Positions 1 through 7,849 of a DNA stretch of 64,000 bases are shown here, piece by piece (position 1 is the stretch's first letter; each line of letters opens with the position of its first letter). Origin of the DNA: an uncultured beta proteobacterium (GTDB taxonomy: Bacteria > Pseudomonadota > Gammaproteobacteria > Burkholderiales > Burkholderiaceae_C); NCBI GenBank assembly GCA_903869595.1, contig CAIPZV010000043.1:1-64000 (forward strand), given 5' to 3'. The notes beneath the pieces are model-generated. The model was not told the origin of the DNA. It saw only the letters and a list, made by a program, of their open reading frames with translations, and did no database searches. Both the position numbers and the translations under genes were made by a program.

Positions 1-98
1 GTTTAGTATTGAGTTTGAGGACCGGGTCCCTCAGCAATGACCCTTAACTCCGTTTACACAAAAATTCGGACACCCTCGAAGCACAGGCGCAGGCGGAG

Positions 99-449
99 AT
101 GGCGGCAAAGGCAGAGCGTGATGCCGTGCGCAAACCTCGCAAGCGCCATGCTGGTGCTGCCAAACCCAAGTCTGTGCCAGTGCCACCACGTGCAGCACCA
201 CCAGCACCACCAGCAGCCAAACCCAGCAGCAGCGCCGCAGCAAGCACGCCTAAAACGCAGCAGCCACCACTCGCGCAGCCCAGCACACCAATGCAGCAGT
301 CCAGTGCTATCGCAACTGGCGTTCAGCAAGCCAATGCTGCCAACGCGGACGTTGCTACAACTGCTAAACCCAAGCCCAACATGCCGCAAGGTGGCACGCT
401 GATGGCTAGGGCACGTGGCGTGCTGGATGACGCCTCAAAGAGAATGTGA
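99..449 (+). CDS. Ala/Pro-rich hypothetical protein, probably from an integrated element, possibly decaying
   Basis: Not recognised. The 116-residue product starts with a charged, probably helical stretch rich in Ala, Arg and Lys (about residues 1-25), followed by a long low-complexity segment of Ala, Pro, Ser and Gln, and ends in a short basic helix. The frame is open upstream to a stop at 45-47 without another ATG. After the TGA at 447-449 the same frame stays open and protein-like for 15 codons (KRSKDIAQMLDEQFA, then TAG), so a nonsense mutation in a slightly longer gene is possible. It lies on the element side of the tRNA-Leu fragment at 660-720. No known domain is visible, and composition alone could make this ORF look more coding than it is. 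Confidence 0.4.
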   Translation: MAAKAERDAVRKPRKRHAGAAKPKSVPVPPRAAPPAPPAAKPSSSAAASTPKTQQPPLAQPSTPMQQSSAIATGVQQANAANADVATTAKPKPNMPQGGTLMARARGVLDDASKRM

Positions 450-659
450 AAACGGTCGAAAGACATAGCGCAGATGTTGGACGAACAGTTTGCGTAGGCT
501 AGGGCGGGGGCTGTAAGTTTGTGCGTTTGGAATGGTGTGATAATGAAACCAACGGTTGTTTTTACTTTTCCCCCGTGTTCGTTGCACAAAGCGTTGCACA
601 CAGATTTTCCAAGCCCGCAAAGCCGCATAAACACTGGGCTGCGCAGTGGGTCAGGTCTT

Positions 660-720
660 CTTAAAATCCGCCGCTTCGTGAATAACGGGCGTACCGGTTC
701 GATTCCGGTCTCGGGCACCA
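660..720 (+). other. 3' fragment of tRNA-Leu(UAA): candidate attachment site at the edge of an integrated element
   Basis: From about 660 the sequence reads as the anticodon loop (CTTAAAA, anticodon TAA at 662-664), 3' anticodon strand, variable arm, T-arm (CCGG TTCGATT CCGG, 695-709) and acceptor 3' strand CTCGGGC plus ACCA (710-720) of a class II tRNA-Leu. The 5' half is missing: upstream bases give no matching acceptor, D-arm or anticodon 5' strand. A 3' tRNA fragment starting in the anticodon loop is the usual footprint of a tRNA-targeting integrase. The gene-free stretch 450-794 holds only this fragment and AT-richer sequence with no other ORF I can support. Confidence 0.7.
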
Positions 721-794
721 CCTAGGCTTCCAAATGCCCCAAGGCGTCGCGCTTGCTCTACACTGCACGCAGACCCCTTGAAAATTCAGTGCAC

Positions 795-1424
795 ATGTCC
801 CGTTACAACAACCCCTTCGAAATCCATGTCCATGGCCAAGTGATGCTGCGCCCGGAAGTGCAGCTTAGCGAGGTACAGGACGCGCTCAAACCGCTGTGGA
901 AATACGCCGGCGCCCGCTCCTTGGCCGATGCCGCCCGCAGTGCTTATGAAGACGAGCCGGGTATAGAGTTTGTTGCAGCCGAGCACCAGTTGCAAATGTG
1001 TTGGACGGTTTCGGGGGATGAAGATTTCCGCCAGGCTTTGGACGAGCTGTGCATGAATCTCAATGAGCTTGCCGTGGCAGGCGCCGCGATTGAGGTGACT
1101 TTTTACGACACCGACTTTGACGAAGAAGAGCAAAGCCCCGAAGGCGAGTCACGCGATGACTTTGTGATGCTGTTTGTCGGCCCCAATCCTGCTGCCATCA
1201 TGCAAGTTCAGCGCGATTTGCTGGTGCAGGACTTAGTCAGCATGATGGAGCGCCATTTTGATGGCGCGGAGTTGAGCGGGGTGGTTGCTGAGGTGGACAA
1301 ATTGTTTGCGCAGCGCTTTGATGCGCTGGTCAATTCGCTGGAAATCGGCAAACCGCCGCGCGGCTCGGGCGGTGGTTTTGGCAGCGGTCACGGCGGCGGC
1401 CGCAAGCCGCGCCATTTGCACTGA
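795..1424 (+). CDS. Conserved hypothetical protein (DUF6806-like) with Gly/His-rich tail
   Basis: A 209-residue probably cytoplasmic protein of unknown function that resembles a family found mainly in Burkholderiales; the DUF6806 label is from memory and unverified. The N-terminal part opens with SRYNNPFEIHVHG and is followed by an acidic middle with the run DTDFDEEE. A helical second half leads into a Gly-rich tail ending in basic residues and histidines (residues about 188-209), which could bind metal or nucleic acid, though that is inference. I chose the ATG at 795; an in-frame start at 753 would add 14 residues lacking family-like sequence and would begin close to the tRNA fragment. It is monocistronic, followed by a small tandem repeat. 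Confidence 0.75.
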   Translation: MSRYNNPFEIHVHGQVMLRPEVQLSEVQDALKPLWKYAGARSLADAARSAYEDEPGIEFVAAEHQLQMCWTVSGDEDFRQALDELCMNLNELAVAGAAIEVTFYDTDFDEEEQSPEGESRDDFVMLFVGPNPAAIMQVQRDLLVQDLVSMMERHFDGAELSGVVAEVDKLFAQRFDALVNSLEIGKPPRGSGGGFGSGHGGGRKPRHLH

Positions 1425-1430
1425 GTGGTA

Positions 1431-1482
1431 GCCGCAACATTGTCATTCAGGCATAAGCCGCGACGTTGTCATTCAAGCATCG
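1431..1482. repeat. Two tandem copies of a 26-bp repeat
   Basis: Copy 1 (1431-1456) and copy 2 (1457-1482) match at 21 of 26 positions and share the core TTGTCATTCA. They sit in the 140-base gap between two convergent genes. No inverted repeat or poly-T follows, so a terminator role is not supported. Confidence 0.7.
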
Positions 1483-1564
1483 CGCGCCATTGACCTGAAA
1501 GGCGTAAACCCGCCATGCGCACAAAGTTCCGCGCCCGGTCGCATCGACCGGCGCGGCCACGGAT

Positions 1565-2839
1565 TTAAGAGCCGCGGGTAATCGGCATCTCTACCGGCTT
1601 GGCATCCAAGGCGTATTTGCCCAGTTCCATTTTGGCGATGGCATTGCGATGCACTTCATCAGGACCGTCGGCAAAGCGCAGTGTGCGGGCGCTGGTGTAG
1701 CTGTAAGCGAGCGGGAAGTCGTCCGACATACCTCCCGCACCATGGACTTGCATAGCCCAATCGATTACCTGGCCTGCCATATTGGGCGCCACCACCTTGA
1801 TCATGGCGATTTCATTCTTGGCAAATTTGTTGCCGCCCATGTCCATCATCCACGCGGCTTTGAGGGTTAGCAGGCGAGCCATATCGATGCGGCAGCGTGC
1901 CTCGGCGATACGCTCTTGCGTGACGGTTTGGGACGCCACGGTTTTGCCAAAAGCCACCCGCGACGATGCACGCTTGCACATCAATTCGAGGGCGCGCTCG
2001 GCCAGTCCGATCAAGCGCATGCAATGGTGGATACGTCCGGGGCCAAGGCGCCCTTGGGCGATTTCAAACCCACGTCCTTCACCCAGCAGGATGTTGCTCG
2101 CGGGCACCCGTACGTTTTCAAACAGCACTTCCATGTGGCCGTGGGGCGCGTCGTCGTAGCCAAACACCGTGAGGGGCCGCACCCGCGTAATGCCTTTGGT
2201 GTCGGAAGGCACCAGCACCATGCTTTGCTGCGAGTGGCGGGGCGCTTGCGGATCGGTTTTGCCCATGACGATATAGATGGCACAACGTGGGTCGCCGGCG
2301 CCGGAGGTCCACCACTTGCGGCCATTGATGACGTAGTCGTCGCCATCACGCTCGATGCTGGTGGCGATATTGGTGGCGTCGCTGGAGGCCACGTCGGGCT
2401 CGGTCATGGCAAAGGCAGAGCGAATTTTTCCTTCTAACAGAGGCTTTAGCCAAAGCGCTCGGTTGGCCTCGGATCCATAACGCGCGATGGTTTCCATGTT
2501 GCCTGTGTCCGGCGCGGAACAGTTGAACACTTCGCTGGACCACATAACGCGGCCCATGAGTTCGGCCAGGGGCGCGTATTCCTGGTTGGTTAGGCCTGCG
2601 CCGTGGTAGCCGGACGCCTCGGCGCTGTCTACTGGCAGGAATAAGTTCCACAGGCCTTGGGCTTGTGCTTTGACCTTGAGTGATTCAATCAATTGCAAGG
2701 GTGTCCAACGCTTACCTGCCGCTGTGTTGGCTTCAATTTCTTGGTGGTAAGCCGCCTCGGCGGGGTAGATATGCTCATCCATGAAGGCCATGAGCTTGGC
2801 TTGTAAGGCCTTGGTTTTGTCTGAGTATTCGAAGTCCAT
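1565..2839 (-). CDS. Acyl-CoA dehydrogenase, ACAD10/11 (LvaC-like) type
   Basis: A flavoprotein of 424 residues with the full acyl-CoA dehydrogenase fold: helical N-domain (about 1-130), beta domain with the FAD-contacting [14 protein letters not shown] segment (about 143-156), and C-terminal helical domain ending with the signature [10 protein letters not shown]. The DGPDEVH motif and length fit the ACAD10/11 group rather than short-chain beta-oxidation enzymes. In that group the enzyme acts with a sugar-kinase-like phosphotransferase to remove a 4-hydroxyl from 4-hydroxyacyl-CoAs (established for LvaA/LvaC in Pseudomonas). The kinase partner lies 53 bases upstream on the same strand, so the same job is inferred here. 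The ATG at 2839 is preceded by a GGAGA ribosome binding site. Confidence 0.9.
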   Translation of the reverse strand: MDFEYSDKTKALQAKLMAFMDEHIYPAEAAYHQEIEANTAAGKRWTPLQLIESLKVKAQAQGLWNLFLPVDSAEASGYHGAGLTNQEYAPLAELMGRVMWSSEVFNCSAPDTGNMETIARYGSEANRALWLKPLLEGKIRSAFAMTEPDVASSDATNIATSIERDGDDYVINGRKWWTSGAGDPRCAIYIVMGKTDPQAPRHSQQSMVLVPSDTKGITRVRPLTVFGYDDAPHGHMEVLFENVRVPASNILLGEGRGFEIAQGRLGPGRIHHCMRLIGLAERALELMCKRASSRVAFGKTVASQTVTQERIAEARCRIDMARLLTLKAAWMMDMGGNKFAKNEIAMIKVVAPNMAGQVIDWAMQVHGAGGMSDDFPLAYSYTSARTLRFADGPDEVHRNAIAKMELGKYALDAKPVEMPITRGS

Positions 2840-2892
2840 GGTGTCTCCAGTGCGGGATGAAATAAATAGGTAGGAAGCTAGAGCGCGAAAGA

Positions 2893-3996
2893 TTAGGCGG
2901 CGCTTGCGCCTTGGTATTTTTGGGCAAAGGACCAGGCCAGCTGAGCCAAGGGCCTGGCGCCAGCGGCCGAGCTGACGGCTTGCGCGCTAGAGGCGGTGCC
3001 CGCTTCCACGCGTTTGGCAATGCCTTGCAAAATGGCCGCGATGCGGAACATGTTGTAGGCCATGTAAAAGCTCCAGTCCGCACGCAGGGCTTGCGCGTCG
3101 ATGTGGGGCATGTGCGCGCAGTACATTCGGATGTATTGGTCTTGGTCGGGTATGCCTAAAGCAGCGAAGTCCAAACCGGCGATGCCGCGAAAGCTGCCGG
3201 GAGGAATATTCCAGGCCATGGCGTGGTAACTGAAATCGGCCAGGGGATGGCCTAGGGTAGACAGTTCCCAATCCAGCACCGCCAGTATGCGCGGCTCGGT
3301 CGGGTGAAAAATAAGATTGTCCAAGCGGAAATCGCCGTGGACCACGCTCACCAGCGCTTCGCTTTTCGCGACTGCCGGAATATGCTGCGGTAGCCAGGCG
3401 ATCAGCTGGTCCATTTCCTCAATCGGCTGGGTGATAGAGGCTTGGTACTGCTTGCTCCAGCGGCCGATTTGGCGCTCAAAATAATTGCCCGGCTTGCCAT
3501 AAGTGCTGAGCCCCTGTGCGGCGACATCGACGCGGTGCAAGGCAGCGATCACGCGGTTCATTTCCGCGTAAATAGCGGCGCGCTCGTCTTTGGACATGCC
3601 AGGCAAGGCCTGGTCCCAGAGGATGCGGCCTTCCACAAAGTCCATGATGTAAAAGGCGCGGCCTATCACCGACTCGTCTTCGCACAGACAGTACATGGTG
3701 GGCACGGGTACTTCGGTACCAGACAGCCCGCGCATGACGACGAACTCGCGCTCAATGGCATGGGCCGATGGCAGCAACTTGGCGACCGGCCCAGGCTTGG
3801 CACGCATCACATAGCTGCGGCTGGGGGTTTGTAATTTATAGGTCGGATTGCTTTGACCGCCTTTAAAGGAGGAGACGCTCAAAGGGCCCTCAAACCCAGG
3901 CAGATTGGCTTGCAGCCATAGCGTCAGGGCGGCTGTATCAAAGCTGTGCTTGTCCGCAACCGGCTGCGTGCCTACGAAGTGGTCAAAGTCAGTCAT
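2893..3996 (-). CDS. Phosphotransferase of the APH/ACAD10-11 kinase family (LvaA-like)
   Basis: A 367-residue cytoplasmic kinase with the aminoglycoside-phosphotransferase fold. It shows the glycine-containing N-lobe ([12 protein letters not shown]), the catalytic loop [13 protein letters not shown] with Asp and Asn in the HGDxxxxN pattern, and the metal-binding [16 protein letters not shown]. The family has drug-resistance members, but the WELSTLGHP form is that of kinases paired with acyl-CoA dehydrogenases, which phosphorylate the 4-hydroxyl of 4-hydroxyacyl-CoA. It sits between the regulator (42 bases upstream) and the dehydrogenase (53 bases downstream), probably in one transcript. An antibiotic-resistance role is unlikely from this context. 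Confidence 0.88.
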   Translation of the reverse strand: MTDFDHFVGTQPVADKHSFDTAALTLWLQANLPGFEGPLSVSSFKGGQSNPTYKLQTPSRSYVMRAKPGPVAKLLPSAHAIEREFVVMRGLSGTEVPVPTMYCLCEDESVIGRAFYIMDFVEGRILWDQALPGMSKDERAAIYAEMNRVIAALHRVDVAAQGLSTYGKPGNYFERQIGRWSKQYQASITQPIEEMDQLIAWLPQHIPAVAKSEALVSVVHGDFRLDNLIFHPTEPRILAVLDWELSTLGHPLADFSYHAMAWNIPPGSFRGIAGLDFAALGIPDQDQYIRMYCAHMPHIDAQALRADWSFYMAYNMFRIAAILQGIAKRVEAGTASSAQAVSSAAGARPLAQLAWSFAQKYQGASAA

Positions 3997-4038
3997 TCGT
4001 GGGTGTCTTTGCTTGGTAGTGGTGGGTTGGAATCCAAC

Positions 4039-4758
4039 TTACAAATCGGCTTCTGCAATACGCATCAGGGCCTGACGATCACGGATAACCAAGCCACCCG
4101 GCTCAATGCGGATGAAGTTGTCGCGTTCCATCGATTTGAGCTCTTGATTCACACGCTGGCGCGAGGCACCGAGCAGTTGCGCCAATTCTTCCTGGGCCAA
4201 TTGCAGGCCGATGCGCGTCTCGCTGCCGTCGCTCAGCGAAGGTATGCCGTAGCTACGCACCAGGTGCAGCAATTGCTTGGCTAAGCGGGCGCGCAAGGGC
4301 AGGGTGTTGAGGTCTTCTACCAAGCCATAGAGCTGGCGGATACGCCTCGCATGCAGGCGCAGCAGCGCTTCATACAACTCGACATGGGCGGACAGGATTT
4401 TTTTGAAGTCGGATTTGGCAACGCACAAAGTCGTGGTGTCGCCATGGGCATAGGCATCGTGGGTACGGCGGTCGCCGTCAAAAATAGCGACATCGCCAAA
4501 CCAGATGCCTGGTTCGACATAGGTTAGGGTAATTTGCTTGCCAGAGATCGATGTGGAGCTGACGCGCACCGCGCCTTTGGCGCAGGCCAGCCATTCTTCC
4601 GGTGGTTCGCCACGCGCTGCTAGCAGTTCGCCGTCGCGGTAGCGGCGCACATAGGCGTAACGCAGGATGTCGTGTTTGAGCGAGGGCGAAAGCGCCGAAA
4701 ACCAGCGCCCTGAATTGATAGCGTTGCGCTCTTCAACAGTGAGAATGGGTTCGTCCAT
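4039..4758 (-). CDS. Crp/Fnr-family transcriptional regulator
   Basis: A 239-residue one-component regulator with an N-terminal cyclic-nucleotide-binding-like beta-roll (about residues 20-140), a dimerisation helix, and a winged helix-turn-helix (about 180-225; QEELAQLLGASRQRVNQELK). The Cys cluster that binds an iron-sulfur centre in true FNR is absent, and the cAMP-contacting pocket of CRP is not clearly conserved, so the ligand is unknown. It is the first gene of the minus-strand trio with the kinase and dehydrogenase, which suggests but does not prove that it controls them. A hairpin-forming repeat (4781-4811) lies just upstream of its start and could be an operator. Confidence 0.88.
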   Translation of the reverse strand: MDEPILTVEERNAINSGRWFSALSPSLKHDILRYAYVRRYRDGELLAARGEPPEEWLACAKGAVRVSSTSISGKQITLTYVEPGIWFGDVAIFDGDRRTHDAYAHGDTTTLCVAKSDFKKILSAHVELYEALLRLHARRIRQLYGLVEDLNTLPLRARLAKQLLHLVRSYGIPSLSDGSETRIGLQLAQEELAQLLGASRQRVNQELKSMERDNFIRIEPGGLVIRDRQALMRIAEADL

Positions 4759-4780
4759 GGCAGGACACTAGCGTAAGCGA

Positions 4781-4811
4781 GGGGCAGAGTGCATAGCTGC
4801 ATTGTCGCCCC
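4781..4811. promoter_or_regulatory. Inverted repeat upstream of the Crp/Fnr-family regulator
   Basis: GGGGC (4781-4785) pairs with GCCCC (4807-4811), and inside it TGCA (4790-4793) pairs with TGCA (4798-4801). The dyad is 23 bases upstream of the regulator start, where an operator or 5' UTR hairpin would be expected. It does not match the FNR (TTGAT-N4-ATCAA) or CRP consensus. Confidence 0.35.
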
Positions 4812-4877
4812 TGCACCGCAATGGGAAAAGTAGTTTTGTCGCCTGCGTGTCTAGAGCGGCTTGGCCCGCCTACGCTT

Positions 4878-5210
4878 TTAGGCCGCAGCCGCCTCTTTGC
4901 CGGCCAGACGATCCAATTCGGCGCACACATCGGCCATGCGACCGGAAATGACCATGCGTCCGCCCGCAGCGCGGCCTTGGCTGTCCACCACGCGCAAGAC
5001 CCGCAAAGGCCGTTGGCTAACCGGCGCCCGGTTGGCCGCCGTCAGCGGCAAAGGCGCTTTGGCGGAACGGCGCAACGGCACCACCTTGGATTGAAAGGGC
5101 AAGGTGCTCGTGCTGGCGCTTTGCGTTGCGGGGGCGGGCCGACCTTGCAGCCAGTCTGCCAAGCGGTACAAAGTGGCGGAGACTTTCGGGGTGTTAATCA
5201 GGGAGCGCAT
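4878..5210 (-). CDS. Unknown small protein in the lexA operon
   Basis: Not recognised. The 110-residue product has a basic N-terminus (MRSLINTPKVSATLYRLADW), a Pro/Ser-rich middle and a more structured C-terminus with VVDSQGRAAGGRMVISGR followed by a helix. No signal peptide or membrane segment is visible. It begins 24 bases after the lexA stop on the same strand with no terminator between, so it is probably LexA-controlled. In other bacteria this position holds sulA or another cell-division inhibitor, but I see no SulA-like sequence and assign no function. Confidence 0.7.
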   Translation of the reverse strand: MRSLINTPKVSATLYRLADWLQGRPAPATQSASTSTLPFQSKVVPLRRSAKAPLPLTAANRAPVSQRPLRVLRVVDSQGRAAGGRMVISGRMADVCAELDRLAGKEAAAA

Positions 5211-5234
5211 GGTGTGCTTTCAAACGGCGGGTAT

Positions 5235-5909
5235 TTACATCAGTATGGTGTTGCGGATCAGACCGACAGCCAGGCCTTCGATCTCAAAGGGCTCGCCCGG
5301 CTCGACCACGATGGTCTGGAAATCCGGGTTTTCGGGGTGCAGTTCGATCAGGTGCTTGTTGCGGCGAAAACGCTTGACAGTGACTTCTTCGCCGATACGG
5401 GCGACGATGATCTGGCCGTTTTTCGCTTCTTTGGTGGATTGGACGGCTAGCAAATCGCCGTCCATGATGCCGGCATCGCGCATGGACATGCCTCGTACTT
5501 TGAGCAGGTAATCGGGCTGGCGTTGGAACAGGCTGTTTTCAAGGTAATAGGTCTGGTCCACATGCTCTTGCGCCAAGATGGGTGAGCCGGCGGCTACACG
5601 CCCGATCAAGGGCAAGCACAATTGGGCCAGGCCTGGCAGGGAAAGTGAGAATTGTTTGGAGCGCGTGTTTTGGATGTCTCGCAATGACTGTCCGCGCAAG
5701 CGGATGCCGCGCGAGGTGCCGCTAACCAGCTCTATCATGCCTTTGCGGGCCAGGGCCTGCAGATGCTCTTCGGCCGCGTTGGCGGATTTGAAGCCCAGCT
5801 CATTAGCGATTTCGGCGCGGGTGGGTGGTGCGCCGGTTTGTGCAATCGCGTTTTCGATGAGCGTGAGAATCTGCTGCTGGCGGGCAGTGAGTTTGGGGGC
5901 TTCTAGCAT
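5235..5909 (-). CDS. lexA: LexA repressor
   Basis: SOS-response repressor and self-cleaving protease, 224 residues. The N-terminal winged helix-turn-helix (1-65) includes [13 protein letters not shown] and [15 protein letters not shown]. The C-terminal S24 peptidase domain has the Ala107-Gly108 cleavage site (GRVAAGSP), the catalytic Ser142 (RGMSMRD) and Lys179 (VTVKRF). The linker around residues 75-100 is longer than in E. coli LexA. An AAGGAG ribosome binding site precedes the ATG at 5909. Two SOS boxes at 5956-5990 indicate autoregulation; the 110-residue unknown gene follows 24 bases downstream. Confidence 0.97.
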   Translation of the reverse strand: MLEAPKLTARQQQILTLIENAIAQTGAPPTRAEIANELGFKSANAAEEHLQALARKGMIELVSGTSRGIRLRGQSLRDIQNTRSKQFSLSLPGLAQLCLPLIGRVAAGSPILAQEHVDQTYYLENSLFQRQPDYLLKVRGMSMRDAGIMDGDLLAVQSTKEAKNGQIIVARIGEEVTVKRFRRNKHLIELHPENPDFQTIVVEPGEPFEIEGLAVGLIRNTILM

Positions 5910-5955
5910 ACGGACTCCTTGAAGGTGGTCAGAACAGGCTGGGTTTGCAAACAGA

Positions 5956-5971
5956 CTGTGAACTTACACAG
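5956..5971. promoter_or_regulatory. LexA (SOS) box 1
   Basis: CTGTGAACTTACACAG is a perfect CTGT-N8-ACAG operator, 47 bases upstream of the lexA start. It lies in the divergent region between lexA and the asparaginase gene, where it can block lexA transcription. Confidence 0.92.
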
Positions 5972-5974
5972 TAA

Positions 5975-5990
5975 CTGTATTTTTATCCAG
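5975..5990. promoter_or_regulatory. LexA (SOS) box 2
   Basis: CTGTATTTTTATCCAG matches CTGT-N8-ACAG with one mismatch and has the AT-rich spacer typical of strong operators. It starts 3 bases after box 1 and ends 30 bases before the asparaginase start, so it may also affect that gene. Confidence 0.8.
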
Positions 5991-6020
5991 TTTTTATTTT
6001 TATGCAAGGATTTTTTTGCT

Positions 6021-7022
6021 ATGGCTGATTCCATCGTCTATTTGGGCACCGGCGGCACGATTGCTGGGAGCGCGTCCAGCGCCCAGGACAATCTGTCTTA
6101 CACCTCGGGCCGGGTCCCCCTGGGCGACTTGCTAGCCGCTTTGCCCGGTTTGCCAGAGCGTTTGGGCACACACGCCATGCTGCACGAGCAAGTGTTTCAG
6201 GAAGACAGCAAGGATATGGACCTCAGCCATTGGCAGGTCCTGGCCGCGCGCGTAGCGCATCATTTGGGGAGTGCTTCGGTGCGGGGCGTGGTTATCACCC
6301 ATGGCACGGACACGCTGGAGGAGACTGCTTTTTATCTGGCCCGTACCCTGCCCGCATCATTGCTGGCTGGCAAACCTGTGGTGATGACCTGCGCCATGCG
6401 TCCGGCTACTTCGCTGTCGCCGGACGGCCCGCAAAACCTGCGCGACGCCACCGTGGTCGCTGGTACGCCAGGTGCACATGGCCTGATGCTGGTCTGCCAG
6501 GGCCAGGTGCTCGATGGCGCGCAGGTGCAAAAAATTCACCCCTACCAGCTCAACCCGTTTGACGCGGGGGATTACGGCTTGGTAGGTGTGGTGGAGGAGA
6601 CGCAGCTTCGATTGCTAGGCGGCTGGCCCCGGCCCGTGCCAGACCGGGCGGTCAAAACTTTGTCCGGTAGGCCCACTTCGGACCAGGACTTTCCTAGGGT
6701 AGAAATCGTTTTCAACCACAACGGCGCAGATGGCGCAATCGTGCGGGCGCTGTGCGCGCCGCCTTCCCAAGGCGATGCGCCGGTGCAAGGCATTGTGCTG
6801 GCGGGCACTGGCAACGGCACGGTGCACCGGGGGCTGGAGGCAGCGCTGCGGCAGGCCCAAAGCCTTGGGGTGACGGTGGTCCGCACCACGCGCTGCGCCC
6901 GTGGCCGGGTGTTGCCCCGCGCCGACGGGCGGGGCGAGGAGTTTCCGATTCTGGAACTCAGCCCGGTGAAAGCGCGGATTGAGTTGATGCTGCAACTAGC
7001 TGCGCGTCAAGATTCGGCTTAG
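6021..7022 (+). CDS. L-asparaginase (type I/II-like, cytoplasmic)
   Basis: Hydrolyses L-asparagine to aspartate and ammonia. The 333-residue protein has both family signatures: TGGTIAG with the nucleophilic Thr13, and THGTDTLEET with Thr96-Asp97. The C-terminal half carries LAGTGNGTVHRGLE. I chose the ATG at 6021, with AAGGA at 6006-6010; an upstream in-frame start at 5919 would add 34 residues encoded across the SOS boxes and promoter, giving a non-family extension. No signal peptide follows the chosen start, so it is likely cytoplasmic. It is transcribed divergently from lexA. Confidence 0.92.
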   Translation: MADSIVYLGTGGTIAGSASSAQDNLSYTSGRVPLGDLLAALPGLPERLGTHAMLHEQVFQEDSKDMDLSHWQVLAARVAHHLGSASVRGVVITHGTDTLEETAFYLARTLPASLLAGKPVVMTCAMRPATSLSPDGPQNLRDATVVAGTPGAHGLMLVCQGQVLDGAQVQKIHPYQLNPFDAGDYGLVGVVEETQLRLLGGWPRPVPDRAVKTLSGRPTSDQDFPRVEIVFNHNGADGAIVRALCAPPSQGDAPVQGIVLAGTGNGTVHRGLEAALRQAQSLGVTVVRTTRCARGRVLPRADGRGEEFPILELSPVKARIELMLQLAARQDSA

Positions 7023-7149
7023 TTGCCACGCTTGAGCAGCAGTCTGCTAGCAAACATTACGAAAGGTTCTCAGCCACCGAAGACCTCGCCACCTGCCTTG
7101 CAGGGCGGGTCGCCGGGGTGCGCCGCGTTTTACCTGGGCAATCGGGGGC

Positions 7150-7608
7150 CTAGCTGCCCGCCTTGAAAGGCGCGCCGACCAGTCGCATCCCTGCTTTCAG
7201 CCCCTTTTTTAAAAACCAACCCTGGTTGACTTCAAGTACAAAGCGCACCGGCTTGGTCGAGCAATGCGATTGCGTGGTTTGCGGCTGCATGTCTTCCAGG
7301 TTCACCACCGTTCCATCATCGGCGACAAAGGCGGCCGTCAGGGGAATTAAGGTGTTTTTCATCCAAAAACATTGCTGCTTGGGCTCGGGAAAGATAAAAA
7401 GCATGCCCTCGTGTTGCGGCATCTCGGCGCGGAACATCAGGCCGGTGGCTTGCTGCGCCGGGGTGCTGGCAACTTGCACCTCAATTTGGTGGAAGCCGGC
7501 GCTGAGCTTGGTGCGCGGCAAGTCAGTTTGGGCGCGGTCTTGCGCGAAGAGAGGGCCCAGCGGGGCCAGAAAAGTGGCGGTAATCAGTAGGCGGGAAAGG
7601 AGGTTCAT
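7150..7608 (-). CDS. DUF192 family exported protein
   Basis: A 152-residue protein with a signal peptide (NLLSRLLITATFLAPLGPLFAQ, residues 2-23) and one DUF192 domain, recognised by QATGLMFRAEMP, GMLFIFPEP and CFWMKNTLIPL. The family is small and beta-rich; its function is not established. The ATG at 7608 (GGAGG just upstream) is preferred over an in-frame upstream start at 7671, because it places the hydrophobic signal directly at the N-terminus. It is divergent from icd. Confidence 0.87.
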   Translation of the reverse strand: MNLLSRLLITATFLAPLGPLFAQDRAQTDLPRTKLSAGFHQIEVQVASTPAQQATGLMFRAEMPQHEGMLFIFPEPKQQCFWMKNTLIPLTAAFVADDGTVVNLEDMQPQTTQSHCSTKPVRFVLEVNQGWFLKKGLKAGMRLVGAPFKAGS

Positions 7609-7849
7609 GGCGTGATTGTGCGCTAGCTTGTGCCTTTGGCGCGCCCAAAACTGAGGATGCCTTGCTCGCACGGACGGGAACCCAAGGCGTCATGCAAGGC
7701 GCGCGTGCTTCTTGATTTATGACAGTATCGTGTAAAGGTTTGTGTCTAAAATTGCTCCGCCAAGTCAGAAAAAGTCTGTGAACCCTCCGGTAAACAGGTC
7801 TTGCAGGCGGAGATCCACCGCTTGATTCACTATCAAAGAGACTCATTTC

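Noticed and set aside
616..720. A complete tRNA-Leu gene
   Set aside because: A GCCCG occurs near the expected 5' end, but the acceptor, D-arm and anticodon 5' strand do not pair with the 3' half.
2893..3996. Aminoglycoside-resistance kinase
   Set aside because: The fold is shared, but the WELSTLGHP motif and the dehydrogenase neighbour place it with acyl-CoA-linked kinases.
5919..6020. Upstream start for the asparaginase
   Set aside because: It would translate through both SOS boxes, while the TGGTIAG motif is normally within the first 20 residues, which fits ATG 6021.
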